Under the pieces are notes generated by a model that saw nothing but the letters and a program-made list of their open reading frames with translations, had not been told where the DNA came from and did not search any database. A program made the translations under genes and the position numbers. From Phycisphaerae bacterium (GTDB lineage Bacteria > Planctomycetota > Phycisphaerae > UBA1845 > Fen-1342), in the NCBI GenBank assembly GCA_028279405.1, contig JANQNU010000060.1:1-64000 (forward strand): 64,000 nt of DNA, written 5' to 3'. Positions 53,499-61,924 of the stretch are shown piece after piece; positions within the stretch are counted from its first letter, which is position 1, and each line of letters starts with the position of its first letter.

Positions 53499-55910
53499 GT
53501 GAATCCGTCTGAACGACACCGACTCGTGTTGACGTTGTTTGATCAGGTATGTGAGCTCCCCGCGAACGACCGCGCGCAATTCCTGGCGGAGCATTGCCCG
53601 GACCCGGAGGTGCGGAGCGAGGTCGGCCAGATGCTGCAACACAGCGAGGGCACGGATGCCTTCGTGGATGCGTCCGATCCAGGGCGTGGTCTGAACCGGA
53701 TGGCAGCCGACGTGCTGGGCGACGGCGATGCCGATGTGCCGATGCCGGAGCGGATCGGCCGCTACGTCGTGAAGGGCATGATCGGCCGCGGCGGCATGGG
53801 GATCATCTACGAAGCGGAACAGGAGTCGCCGAAACGGCGCGTCGCGCTGAAGGTGCTGCTGCCGGCGGCCGTGAGTCGGATTCTCCTGCTGCGGTTCCAG
53901 CACGAGGCGCACATCCTCGGCCAGTTGCAGCATCCGGGAATTGCACAGATCCATGAAGCGGGTTGGGCGGAACTGCCGCACGGTCGCCAGCCGTACTTTG
54001 CGATGGAGTTCATCGACGGCGCGCCGATCGACGAGTTCGTGCAAACAATTGGGCTGCGTGTTCAGGAGACGCTTGAGCTGGTGGCGCGCGTCTGCGACGC
54101 CGTTCAGCACGCCCATCAGAAGGGCGTCATCCACCGCGATCTCAAGCCAAGCAACATCCTGGTCGTTCGGCGGGAAGACCGTCAGGGCACGCGCGGCGCA
54201 GGTACACGGACGGATTCGTCGGGCACGAGCGGCCATGCCAACGACAGCATCGGTCAGCCGAAGGTGCTGGACTTCGGAATCGCACGCATCACGGACGCCG
54301 ACCTGAAAGCAGTTACGGTTCAGACCGAGGTCGGGCAGTTGATCGGCACGCTGGCCTACATGAGCCCCGAACAGGTGAGTGGCCGTTCCAACGATCTCGA
54401 CACACGCTGCGATGTCTATTCGTTGGGCGTCGTGCTGTACGAGTTGTTGACCGGCAAGCGACCGCACGATCTGACCGGGCTGGCGATGGCCGAAGCGGCG
54501 CGTGTTGTGTGCGAGCAGGAGCCGCCGGGGCTGGCGCAGCTCGATCGTCGGTTGCGCGGCGACATTGCGACGATCGTCGCGAAGGCGATGGATAAGGATC
54601 GCGATCGACGCTACGACACGGCGGCCGAGTTAGCGACGGATATTCGCCGGCACCTTGCGCATCAACCTATCGAGGCCCGGCCGGCGGGTACCCTTTATCA
54701 GCTGGGCAAGTTTGCGCGGCGTAACAGGGGGCTCGTCGCTGGGATGACCACGGCGCTCGTCGCGCTGACGCTGGGGTTGGTGGGTACGACCGTGAGCGCT
54801 ATTCGCGCCAACGAAGAGAGCGCCCGCGCCAAGCGGGCCATGGAAGATGTGGAGCTCGTGTCCGGCTTCCAGGGGGGCATGGTCCGCAACATCCGCCTTC
54901 CCGACATGGGGCGTTTGATCCTGGATGAGGTCGCGAAGCAGCTTATGGATCGCGGCGGCTCAGCGGAGTTGGCGGCGGAATTGGAGACGGTTCAGGCTAC
55001 GAGTCTTGCACGGGCAGTGATCGATGGGAGCATATTGTCCAGGGCTTCCACTGTGGCTGACGAACAGTTCGCCGATAGCCCGGTGATTCGCGCGGACATC
55101 CTCGAATCGTTGAGTACGACCTATCACTCACTGGCCATGTACGAACCCTGCCTGCGCGAGATGCGGCGGGTGCTGGCGATTCGCCGGGAACACCTCGGAG
55201 ACGCCCATCCGGACACGATCAAGGCTCTGGGTAGCGTCGGAAGCGTATTGATGAATCTTCGTCAATTTGCGGAGGCGGAACCTGTTCTGAAGGAGGCGTT
55301 GCAGCGCCGCCGAGCGACACTGGACGAGCATGATCCGATGGTCTTCGAGGCGCGCATGCGGCTGGCCGAACTCCGGTTGCGGATTGGACCACTGGATCAG
55401 GCCGAGGCTGAACTCAAGTCGTTGGTCGAATTCGGCCAGCGAGTGTTTCCACCGAGCCATCGCCCGCTGCTCTATACGATGACGAGGCTCGCGGCCGTCT
55501 ATGCCCAGACCAACCGGCCCGCTGAGGCGCTGGCCCTCCGGCAGCAGGTGCTGGAGACTCGACGGAAGTTCCATGACGACGATCTCGAAACCCTTGCGCT
55601 ATGGAATCAGATTGCACAGACGCTTTCGAAATTGCAGCGCTATGACGAGGCAGAGGCATCTAGCAAGGAACTACTCGAACTTGCTGAACATCTTCTGGGT
55701 GATGATGATCCGCGGACATGCCTCGTGTTGGCCGGCCTTGCGCGGACCCGCCTCCGGATGGGCAAGCTGGAGGAGGGCCGCGCTGATTACGAACGTCTGC
55801 TCGAACGACGGCAGCGCGCGCAACTCGAGCAGATTCCGATGATTCAAACAGTGGAGCGCGAGCTTGCGGACCTGATTCGTCGGCTCGAGACACAACCCCG
55901 TACGGAATAG
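53499..55910 (+). CDS. Membrane Ser/Thr protein kinase with TPR sensor region (copy B)
   Basis: An 803-residue twin of the kinase at 2241-4649. GTG start with GAGGATC a few bases upstream. The motif positions equal those of copy A (glycine loop IGRGGMG 95-101, lysine 118, HRD 212-214, DFG 258-260). Across the kinase domain the two differ at few residues, and even the Ser/Thr/Gly-rich insert before DFG is nearly the same. Beyond the membrane helix (about 411-432) the TPR part differs at roughly four residues in ten by eye, with a shared core (NIRLPDMGRLILDEVAKQ and LAMYEPCLREMRR). The change is concentrated in the likely sensor. No sigma gene adjoins it; a dockerin-type gene lies upstream and a small unknown gene converges from downstream. 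Confidence 0.93.
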   Translation: MNPSERHRLVLTLFDQVCELPANDRAQFLAEHCPDPEVRSEVGQMLQHSEGTDAFVDASDPGRGLNRMAADVLGDGDADVPMPERIGRYVVKGMIGRGGMGIIYEAEQESPKRRVALKVLLPAAVSRILLLRFQHEAHILGQLQHPGIAQIHEAGWAELPHGRQPYFAMEFIDGAPIDEFVQTIGLRVQETLELVARVCDAVQHAHQKGVIHRDLKPSNILVVRREDRQGTRGAGTRTDSSGTSGHANDSIGQPKVLDFGIARITDADLKAVTVQTEVGQLIGTLAYMSPEQVSGRSNDLDTRCDVYSLGVVLYELLTGKRPHDLTGLAMAEAARVVCEQEPPGLAQLDRRLRGDIATIVAKAMDKDRDRRYDTAAELATDIRRHLAHQPIEARPAGTLYQLGKFARRNRGLVAGMTTALVALTLGLVGTTVSAIRANEESARAKRAMEDVELVSGFQGGMVRNIRLPDMGRLILDEVAKQLMDRGGSAELAAELETVQATSLARAVIDGSILSRASTVADEQFADSPVIRADILESLSTTYHSLAMYEPCLREMRRVLAIRREHLGDAHPDTIKALGSVGSVLMNLRQFAEAEPVLKEALQRRRATLDEHDPMVFEARMRLAELRLRIGPLDQAEAELKSLVEFGQRVFPPSHRPLLYTMTRLAAVYAQTNRPAEALALRQQVLETRRKFHDDDLETLALWNQIAQTLSKLQRYDEAEASSKELLELAEHLLGDDDPRTCLVLAGLARTRLRMGKLEEGRADYERLLERRQRAQLEQIPMIQTVERELADLIRRLETQPRTE

Positions 55911-55978
55911 CCGGCAAGCTCGTATGGGGCAGTTTCGTGGGCTCCGTCGCGCAGGCATTCCGTCCGACTTGGTGATTC

Positions 55979-56359
55979 TCAAATCATTCCGTCATTGCCG
56001 AGCTGCTCTTTCGCTTTCAAGCCTCGCATGTTCCATCGCTCGAAGTCATGTGGGTCAGCGTTGCCATCCAGCCATTCCTTGAGTTTGTGGATGTTTCTAA
56101 TTGCCTCGATCTTGTCCTCGTGCTCAAGTTGATCCTCGAAACAGACGCAGTACCACCAGATGAAGGTCTCGCCAAATAGCCCGGGCACCGACTCATCGTG
56201 CAAGTGCTGTAACTTTATCGACTGCCACAAGCGCCTATAGAAACCGAGGAGAATCCACAGCGGCTTGCATTCTTTCTCGCCTCTGTCGAACAGTTCTCCC
56301 AACGATAGGTGGGGTTGCTGCTTGATGTACGCGTTATCACGTACCCTTCGCGGCTTCAT
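55979..56359 (-). CDS. Small hypothetical protein
   Basis: A 126-residue open frame with an ordinary soluble-protein composition: basic N-terminus, an aromatic-rich middle (WILLGFYRRLW, FIWWYCVCFED) and a charged helical C-terminal part (IEAIRNIHKLKEWLDGN). No signal peptide, membrane helix or known motif. The ribosome site is poor (GAAGG about 12 bases upstream). It converges on the kinase and is divergent from the sigma gene. I cannot assign a function. Confidence 0.5.
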   Translation of the reverse strand: MKPRRVRDNAYIKQQPHLSLGELFDRGEKECKPLWILLGFYRRLWQSIKLQHLHDESVPGLFGETFIWWYCVCFEDQLEHEDKIEAIRNIHKLKEWLDGNADPHDFERWNMRGLKAKEQLGNDGMI

Positions 56360-56474
56360 ACATAATGACTGCCTTCATCGACAGGCGATCTCTCAGTAGT
56401 AATCCGATTGCTTTCGCAAGGCATGAAATGTACTATCGCCTTGGAGCGGATTTCCAGGGCCGAAGGGTGTGGGC

Positions 56475-57098
56475 ATGGATCATCGGCTGGTTCGGACAAA
56501 AACGACAACAGCTCTATTGCGCGCGCTCGCTGACCTCGAAAATGAGCAAGTCTGGGTAGAGTTCGACCGTCGATATCGGCCAATTCTTTGCGGCCTTGCG
56601 CGGCGATGCGGTCTGGGTGAAGAGGATGCAGCCGACGCGGCGCAGCAGACTCTATTTGAATTTGCCCGTGATTATCGCGCAGGCAAATACAAACAGGAGC
56701 GGGGGCGCCTCCGATCGTGGCTTATGGGCATCGCTCGGCATCGCATGCGCAATGCGCAAAGGGCTTGCTTCAGGGAAGCTGGGTGGCGCGGCGATTCAGC
56801 GCTGCGCACCGTCTCGGACGATGATGAACTCGATCGCATCTGGGACGACGAGCAGGAGAGAGCGATTATACAACGGTCCGTCGGTCTGCTTCGCGAGCGG
56901 ACGAATTTCACGGAGGGCACGTTGCAGGCGTTCGAGATGCTGATCTTCGACGGGCTGCCCGCGAACGAAGTGGCGTCGGCCTTCGGAAAGTCCAAGGCGG
57001 AGGTGTACCGGATCAAGAATCGTGTTTCCATGCGACTCAGAGAGATTGTGACCGAAGTGAGGCAATCATACGAGGAGCCAAGTGGAGACGACCCTTGA
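56475..57098 (+). CDS. ECF-type sigma factor paired with a zinc-finger kinase
   Basis: A 207-residue sigma factor. ATG 56475 has GAAGGG 7 bases upstream and opens the pattern DHRLVRTKTTTALLRALADL typical of another planctomycete ECF group. Region 2: WVEFDRRYRPILCGLARRCG and AADAAQQTLFEFARDYRAGK, then LRSWLMGIARHRMRNAQR. Region 4: LQAFEMLIFDGLPANEVASA followed by SKAEVYRIKNRV. It differs clearly from the two TIGR02999-like sigma factors in this window. Its stop overlaps the TTG start of the next kinase gene, so the two are translationally coupled. Confidence 0.92.
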   Translation: MDHRLVRTKTTTALLRALADLENEQVWVEFDRRYRPILCGLARRCGLGEEDAADAAQQTLFEFARDYRAGKYKQERGRLRSWLMGIARHRMRNAQRACFREAGWRGDSALRTVSDDDELDRIWDDEQERAIIQRSVGLLRERTNFTEGTLQAFEMLIFDGLPANEVASAFGKSKAEVYRIKNRVSMRLREIVTEVRQSYEEPSGDDP

Positions 57099-59827
57099 TC
57101 ACAGGCGGGCGCGCCGAGTGCCTCGATGATGCTGAACTAGAGGCCGTCGCCTCGGGCTTGGAGGTGGCCGAGGTGATTGAGCGACACCTTCGAGATTGTG
57201 GCGAGTGCCGAAGAAGGATCGAACAGGTAAAACAAAACAACGCGTTTCTTGAGAGCATTGCTCCCAAGTTTAGGAAACACGCTGCCGGTGTTTCGGCACG
57301 CGCCTCGTGCACCATTCCCGATTATGAGATTGTCGCCGAGATCCAGCAGGGTGGCCAGGGCGTCATCTACGAGGCGCGGCGAGCTGTGGACGGACAACGC
57401 GTCGCGTTGAAGGTGCTGCGGGGGGGCGTACTGGCGACGTCCGTCCAGAGACGCCGGTTTGAACGAGAGATCGAGCTGGCGAGCGAACTCCGTCATCCCC
57501 ATATTGTTACGATCATCGAGAGAGGATATTGGGCCTCAGATCAGCCGTACTACGCGATGGAGTACATCGAAGGCGTTTCCCTGCGCGAGTACGGTCACCG
57601 TGTTCGAACAGGGGGGTGTGATGAGGCGCTCCGCATCTTCGTGCTGATCTGTGAGGCTATTGCCTACGCACACCAGCGCGGCGTGATTCACCGCGATCTA
57701 AAACCCGGCAACGTGCTGGTCGACGAAACAGGGGCGCCCCGGGTCTTGGACTTCGGCGTGGCCAAGTCCATTGGCGAGCCGGCGCGTCTACGCTTGACGC
57801 GTACCGAGGATTTCGTGGGTACATTGGCCTATTCCGCGCCTGAGCAAGTCACTGGTAGTTCCGGCGACGTCGACACGCGCACGGACGTCTACTCACTCGG
57901 CATCCTTCTGTATGAACTCCTAACGGGGAAGCTGCCGTACTCGCTGGAGGGATCTGAGGCCGACGTGCGGAACACGATCTGCTACGTGGATCCGCATCCA
58001 CTCACGGCCCTTCGCCCTGATCTAGATGGTAAGCTCGAAATCATTCTGCTGAGATCGCTAGCGAAGGATCGCGCAAGACGATACCAGTCCGCTGGAGAAC
58101 TGGCTCGCGATATCAAGCGGTACCTGAACAAGGAACCCATCGAGGCCGAGCGGGACAGCCGCTGGTATCTGTTGCGCGCGACCCTGCGCAAGCATCGCAT
58201 GCTCGTGATGTCGACGCTGTGTTTGTTCTTCGCACTAATGACCGTTGCGGTCACGTTCAACTGGCTGTGGCATCAAGCCCGTACCGAGCGTGATCGAGCC
58301 ACTCATGCGGTTACCGTCGGCTTGTCAATCGTTGAAAAATTCGTTCACGAGTTGGACACGCACATTGTTGCCCTACCAGGCAGCGTCTCAGTCCGCGAAT
58401 CCCTGGTTCAGACGTTGTCCGAAGCAATCACCGATCTCGAGGAGTACGCGGAATCGGGCTCGGCCCCTGATTACGTCGTAGCCGGGGTGGAGATGTTAAG
58501 GGGGGATCTTGCGTATCTTCGCGGCACGTTCGAGATCGCGGCAGCGCACTACGCTCGATGCGTTGAGCTGAACGGTGAGGTTGCGTCGGGCCGGGACGCA
58601 TCGGCCAGAGAGATCCGATTACTTGCGAGGAGCCATCGAAAGCTCGCCGTCGTAGCAGGAGAGCACGCCAGCTTCGAGCAATCGATCACGATACTGGAGC
58701 AATTGCTCGATGATGATCGTGATGCTGAAACGCAGCTGGAGTTGTGCACTACGCTGCTTACCTATGCGCGCGAGTCCATATTGAGCGGATACTACGAGCG
58801 AATTGAGCAACCGATCGAGAGAGCCCTGGAATTAGCCGACTCGAAGGCTCACCGGGATGACTCTTCGGAAGTCTGGACGGCGCGTTTGGCCGAGGCCCGT
58901 GAGCTGGAGGGCGACGTCCATCTCGCGTTGGGCAATTGTGAGCGCGGCTTTGGTGCCTTGCAGGAGGCGAGAGATCTTGCGGACGCTTGGCACGAGGAGC
59001 ACCCGCATGATCTGTACGGCATGCGGAGACGCATGCGCGTCCATGTCAAGCTGGGACGAACTCTCGATGATGGCGGGCATGTCGAGGAGGCCCAAGCGGC
59101 CTTCGAGATTGCGGTTCAAATCGGGACCTCCTTGATGGAGACAGACCCCACCGTGGCGTTGTGGCAACGGGATCTCTGCGCTGCACACACAGGGCTTTTT
59201 ATTCTAAAGAGCAAGCGCGGTAATGAGACCGCTGCAACACACAGCGAAGCGCTGGTCGAGTTGGCGCGCGCTCTCGTGAATGTTGAGGCGGGGAATCGCG
59301 AGTGGTTGCGCATGCAGGGGTTTGCCTACATGCTGACCGGGAGGATGTTGGGCGCTCGCGGTGAGCGTACGTCGGCTCTCGCCAGCTTTGAAGCGGCGCG
59401 AATCATTCGTACACGTCTGCTGGACCAACAACCGACAAGTCCCGCGCTTCGAAGTGAACTGGCAACAACCTATGACCGGCTGGCTGACGTGTCTCAAGAT
59501 CTGGGAAAGTCGGACTTGGCGCGCACGTACCACGAGAAGGCCGTTACCGCGTGTAGTGGACTCGCGTCAGAGCACCCCCGGGTTGTTCCTCTCATGGCCA
59601 AGTTCACCTGGATCCTCAACAACGCTGCAAGGTGGCACATTAACGAGAAAACGGATACGCACAACCGGGAAGCGAGTTCGTTGATTGAGCAGGCTGAGAC
59701 GACGCTACGAACCATGCTTGACGAGCCTGGGCTCAGGGGTTGCGACCAAAAATATCACGCCTGGCTCGAGAAGATCCAGAAGAACCGACGTATCTTGGAG
59801 AAAAGGGCCGCGGCCGGGGATTCGTGA
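57095..59827 (+). CDS. Membrane Ser/Thr protein kinase with N-terminal zinc-finger-like segment and TPR region
   Basis: A 910-residue protein. The start is TTG 57095, overlapping the sigma stop (TTGA), with GGAG 8 bases upstream. Residues 28-45 contain H31-x3-C35-x2-C38 (HLRDCGECRR), the zinc pattern of anti-sigma factors, so the protein may hold its sigma partner directly. The kinase domain (about 77-350) has lysine 106, HRD 199-201, DFG 219-221 and SAPEQ. Its glycine loop reads IQQGGQG, with glutamine for the first glycine, a mild departure. A membrane helix (MLVMSTLCLFFALMTVAVTF) is followed by about 500 residues of TPR-like helices (RTLDDGGHVEEAQAAFEIAV). Likely mechanism: ligand binding outside alters kinase or zinc finger and frees the sigma factor; this is inference. 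Confidence 0.92.
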   Translation: MITGGRAECLDDAELEAVASGLEVAEVIERHLRDCGECRRRIEQVKQNNAFLESIAPKFRKHAAGVSARASCTIPDYEIVAEIQQGGQGVIYEARRAVDGQRVALKVLRGGVLATSVQRRRFEREIELASELRHPHIVTIIERGYWASDQPYYAMEYIEGVSLREYGHRVRTGGCDEALRIFVLICEAIAYAHQRGVIHRDLKPGNVLVDETGAPRVLDFGVAKSIGEPARLRLTRTEDFVGTLAYSAPEQVTGSSGDVDTRTDVYSLGILLYELLTGKLPYSLEGSEADVRNTICYVDPHPLTALRPDLDGKLEIILLRSLAKDRARRYQSAGELARDIKRYLNKEPIEAERDSRWYLLRATLRKHRMLVMSTLCLFFALMTVAVTFNWLWHQARTERDRATHAVTVGLSIVEKFVHELDTHIVALPGSVSVRESLVQTLSEAITDLEEYAESGSAPDYVVAGVEMLRGDLAYLRGTFEIAAAHYARCVELNGEVASGRDASAREIRLLARSHRKLAVVAGEHASFEQSITILEQLLDDDRDAETQLELCTTLLTYARESILSGYYERIEQPIERALELADSKAHRDDSSEVWTARLAEARELEGDVHLALGNCERGFGALQEARDLADAWHEEHPHDLYGMRRRMRVHVKLGRTLDDGGHVEEAQAAFEIAVQIGTSLMETDPTVALWQRDLCAAHTGLFILKSKRGNETAATHSEALVELARALVNVEAGNREWLRMQGFAYMLTGRMLGARGERTSALASFEAARIIRTRLLDQQPTSPALRSELATTYDRLADVSQDLGKSDLARTYHEKAVTACSGLASEHPRVVPLMAKFTWILNNAARWHINEKTDTHNREASSLIEQAETTLRTMLDEPGLRGCDQKYHAWLEKIQKNRRILEKRAAAGDS

Positions 59828-59854
59828 AACCCCGACCGCGGACGATCGGCCTAC

Positions 59855-60430
59855 CTAAAGGGGAATCTGGTCAAACCCTTCGATCTCAGCCGGCTCATCG
59901 TCATCTTCTGCGATCGGCCACAGATCGCCGATTGGGAAGAACGTATAACTGAGGCCCTGCGTTGGATCGAACGGTGGCACTGGACCGTTTGCGATGCCCT
60001 CGAAGTCGTAGTCCATGTTGGGGTCCGAAGCGGACTCCGCGTCGGCCGTACCCTCAACGAAGGGCGGCATTGTGAACTCGCCAACCAGGGGATCGTTCAG
60101 ATCGTCATGCTTCACCCACCAGAGCCCATCCGCCGTGTCGACAGACGGTGCGGAATCCGTCCACCGGCGATTGGCAGTAGGGGCTTGGTTGACCTCGATT
60201 ACCACGACACTCAGGATCGTGTAGCCGATCGAGGCGGCGCTGGAGTTGGTTTCCTCCAGTTCGAGCACGATCCGCCACTCAAGCACTGGATTCTGCGCGT
60301 TGGGGTCGTCGTAGAGGTTGTACGACACAATCTGATCAGCCCCCAACGCTCCTGTCATGGCCGATAGCAATGTGATGCACACTGCTCCGCTCCGCGCCCA
60401 ATGCGCGGATTGCAAACTAACAAGCAACAT
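59855..60430 (-). CDS. Small secreted protein of unknown function
   Basis: A 191-residue protein. ATG 60430 has GGAGG 8 bases upstream. A signal peptide (SGAVCITLLSAMTGALGA) ends near residue 30. The mature part begins with a beta-rich segment (IVSYNLYDDPNAQNPVLEW, SIGYTILSVVVIEVNQAPTA) and ends with an acidic tail. It resembles small planctomycete secreted proteins but I recognise no named family. It converges on the kinase gene with 27 bases between. Its ribosome site lies inside a hairpin (60439-60457). Confidence 0.75.
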   Translation of the reverse strand: MLLVSLQSAHWARSGAVCITLLSAMTGALGADQIVSYNLYDDPNAQNPVLEWRIVLELEETNSSAASIGYTILSVVVIEVNQAPTANRRWTDSAPSVDTADGLWWVKHDDLNDPLVGEFTMPPFVEGTADAESASDPNMDYDFEGIANGPVPPFDPTQGLSYTFFPIGDLWPIAEDDDEPAEIEGFDQIPL

Positions 60431-60438
60431 TGGCTTGT

Positions 60439-60457
60439 CCTCCACGCCACGTGGAGG
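60439..60457 (-). promoter_or_regulatory. Hairpin masking a ribosome binding site
   Basis: On the minus strand CCTCCACG-TGG-CGTGGAGG forms a perfect 8-bp stem (7 bp if the loop is five bases). Its 3' arm contains the GGAGG used by the gene starting at 60430. Translation may need the stem to open. Confidence 0.5.
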
Positions 60458-61205
60458 CGGATTCCGCGTACGCGTGCATGCGCGCAATCCTCAAGTGCAC
60501 CTGGACCGACGGTGAAATCGGTCTCGCTAGCGATGGATCTGCGGAGCGCCTCCGTCGGCGTTCAAACAGATCCGCGGTTTCAACACGCCACACGGCGCGC
60601 TGCAGAGCCGCCATCTCGTTGACGAGGGCTCAAGCGATGGGTCGACAACATCCCGCCCTGCGTCACCTCAATAGGCGCGATTGGGTATCGCGAACCTTAG
60701 GAAGAAGCGATCGTTTTTGGACCGCGAACATCGTTGCGCCGCACGACCATGGCGATTGCCGGCCGGGCGTCGTCGTCGCTTGTGGTGCCATGAACGAAGC
60801 CAGGATTCGGTACAAGGCAGGGTCGGCGCTTCGTGAATACTTGGACGAATTTCGCGGAATTGCTGAGAGATTCTGGAACGGGCACCGCAATCAGACTGAA
60901 CAGTGTCAAGAGTCGGGACGGTGTGATTGGAGGCCTGACCCCTTACGGGCGAGACTGAAGTCGCCGAATGAGCGTGGTGTTGCCGGACAGGCACCCGCTC
61001 GCAGGAACGAGTGCGGGAGGAAGAGGAAGATAGCTTTGACTTTCTCCAGCGCCCGGGCGGTAGGCCCGCTTCGGTGGAACTCAGTTCGTTGCGTACCTGG
61101 TAGCGCACTGGCAAGTAGGTGCGGATGAATCTGCAAATCAGCAAATGGTACGATCCTCCGTCCAAGCTATTGAGCACACAAATCAAATCACCAGGAGGTG
61201 CGAGG
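60458..61205. other. Gene-free divergent region
   Basis: This lies between the small secreted protein (minus) and the LpoB-like lipoprotein (plus). Open frames here (for example 60430-61128 plus and 60668-61186 minus) have Arg/Ser-rich, low-complexity translations and no ribosome sites. No RNA gene, repeat or clear promoter is recognised. Confidence 0.5.
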
Positions 61206-61916
61206 ATGCGATGGCGGCTGATGCTTATCTCGGGGATTGTACTAGCTACCGCAGGATCAGCAGGATGTGGAATAGTTATGGCGATACCTCGCTTGATTGG
61301 CGGGATCTTTCACGTAGTCGACGAAGCTGATGAACTAAAGACCAATCGGGAAAAGCGAGATATAGAACTCGCTCAGGCGCAGGAAGACGCCAATACCCGG
61401 GAAATGGAGCGGCGAGAACGAAGCCGCGATCGCTCCTTGCCGCAGGGTCTCGTGGAGCCGGCAGCGTCCAAGATTGCCAACGATATCGCCGGCGAGATTC
61501 TGGCGGACGAGTATGTCGCCAAGCATATCGAGCGGACCAATGCGAGGATGGTCCTGACCACCGGCAGTATCTCGTCGATGGCTCCGCACACGTCCGGAAC
61601 AGCGGTTAGGTCTCTTTCCGATCGTATTCTCGGTGCCCTGAGCAGTCATGCGGCGTTCAAAGGCTACGTCGACGTCATTATCAATCGAAAGGAAGCGGAC
61701 GATATCATGGATCGCGAGGCTGGTGGCAATGGGCGGATCTTCGAAGATGGTTCGGCATCGCCGCGATCGTACGATGCGCGCGAGATGGTCGTGCTTAACC
61801 TCGAGCTACGCGAGTTCGACCGGCCCGGGGAAACGAGCTGGGAGGTTGCCTACAAGGTCTACAATCCCAAGTCTCGTAGGTTTCTGGTTAATGGCGTTCA
61901 CAAGATCGATCAATAG
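61206..61916 (+). CDS. LpoB-like lipoprotein
   Basis: A 236-residue protein. ATG 61206 has AGGAGG 7 bases upstream and starts a lipoprotein signal (VLATAGSAGC, lipidated Cys 21). Residues 40-90 are a charged coiled coil (KRDIELAQAQEDANTREMER). From about 115 the pattern NARMVLTTGSISSMAP, then SDRILGALSSHAAFKGYVDV, and REMVVLNLELREF with WEVAYKVYN follows the LpoB/CsgG-type fold that serves as activator of penicillin-binding proteins in other bacteria. The match is at pattern level only. It is followed 8 bases later by an exported protein, whose ribosome site overlaps this stop, so both form one operon. Confidence 0.65.
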   Translation: MRWRLMLISGIVLATAGSAGCGIVMAIPRLIGGIFHVVDEADELKTNREKRDIELAQAQEDANTREMERRERSRDRSLPQGLVEPAASKIANDIAGEILADEYVAKHIERTNARMVLTTGSISSMAPHTSGTAVRSLSDRILGALSSHAAFKGYVDVIINRKEADDIMDREAGGNGRIFEDGSASPRSYDAREMVVLNLELREFDRPGETSWEVAYKVYNPKSRRFLVNGVHKIDQ

Positions 61917-61924
61917 GAGGCATC

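Larger units (their letters stand above)
53044..55955 (+). repeat. Segmental duplication, copy B (probable source)
   Basis: This is a direct repeat of 1787-4695. Its left end lies inside the intact dockerin gene, whereas the same bases in copy A follow unrelated sequence. That makes this the likely original location. Confidence 0.85.

Noticed and set aside
60430-61128. 232-codon open frame in the divergent region
   Set aside because: Its start overlaps the hairpin and ribosome site of the opposite gene; composition is atypical and no homology is apparent.
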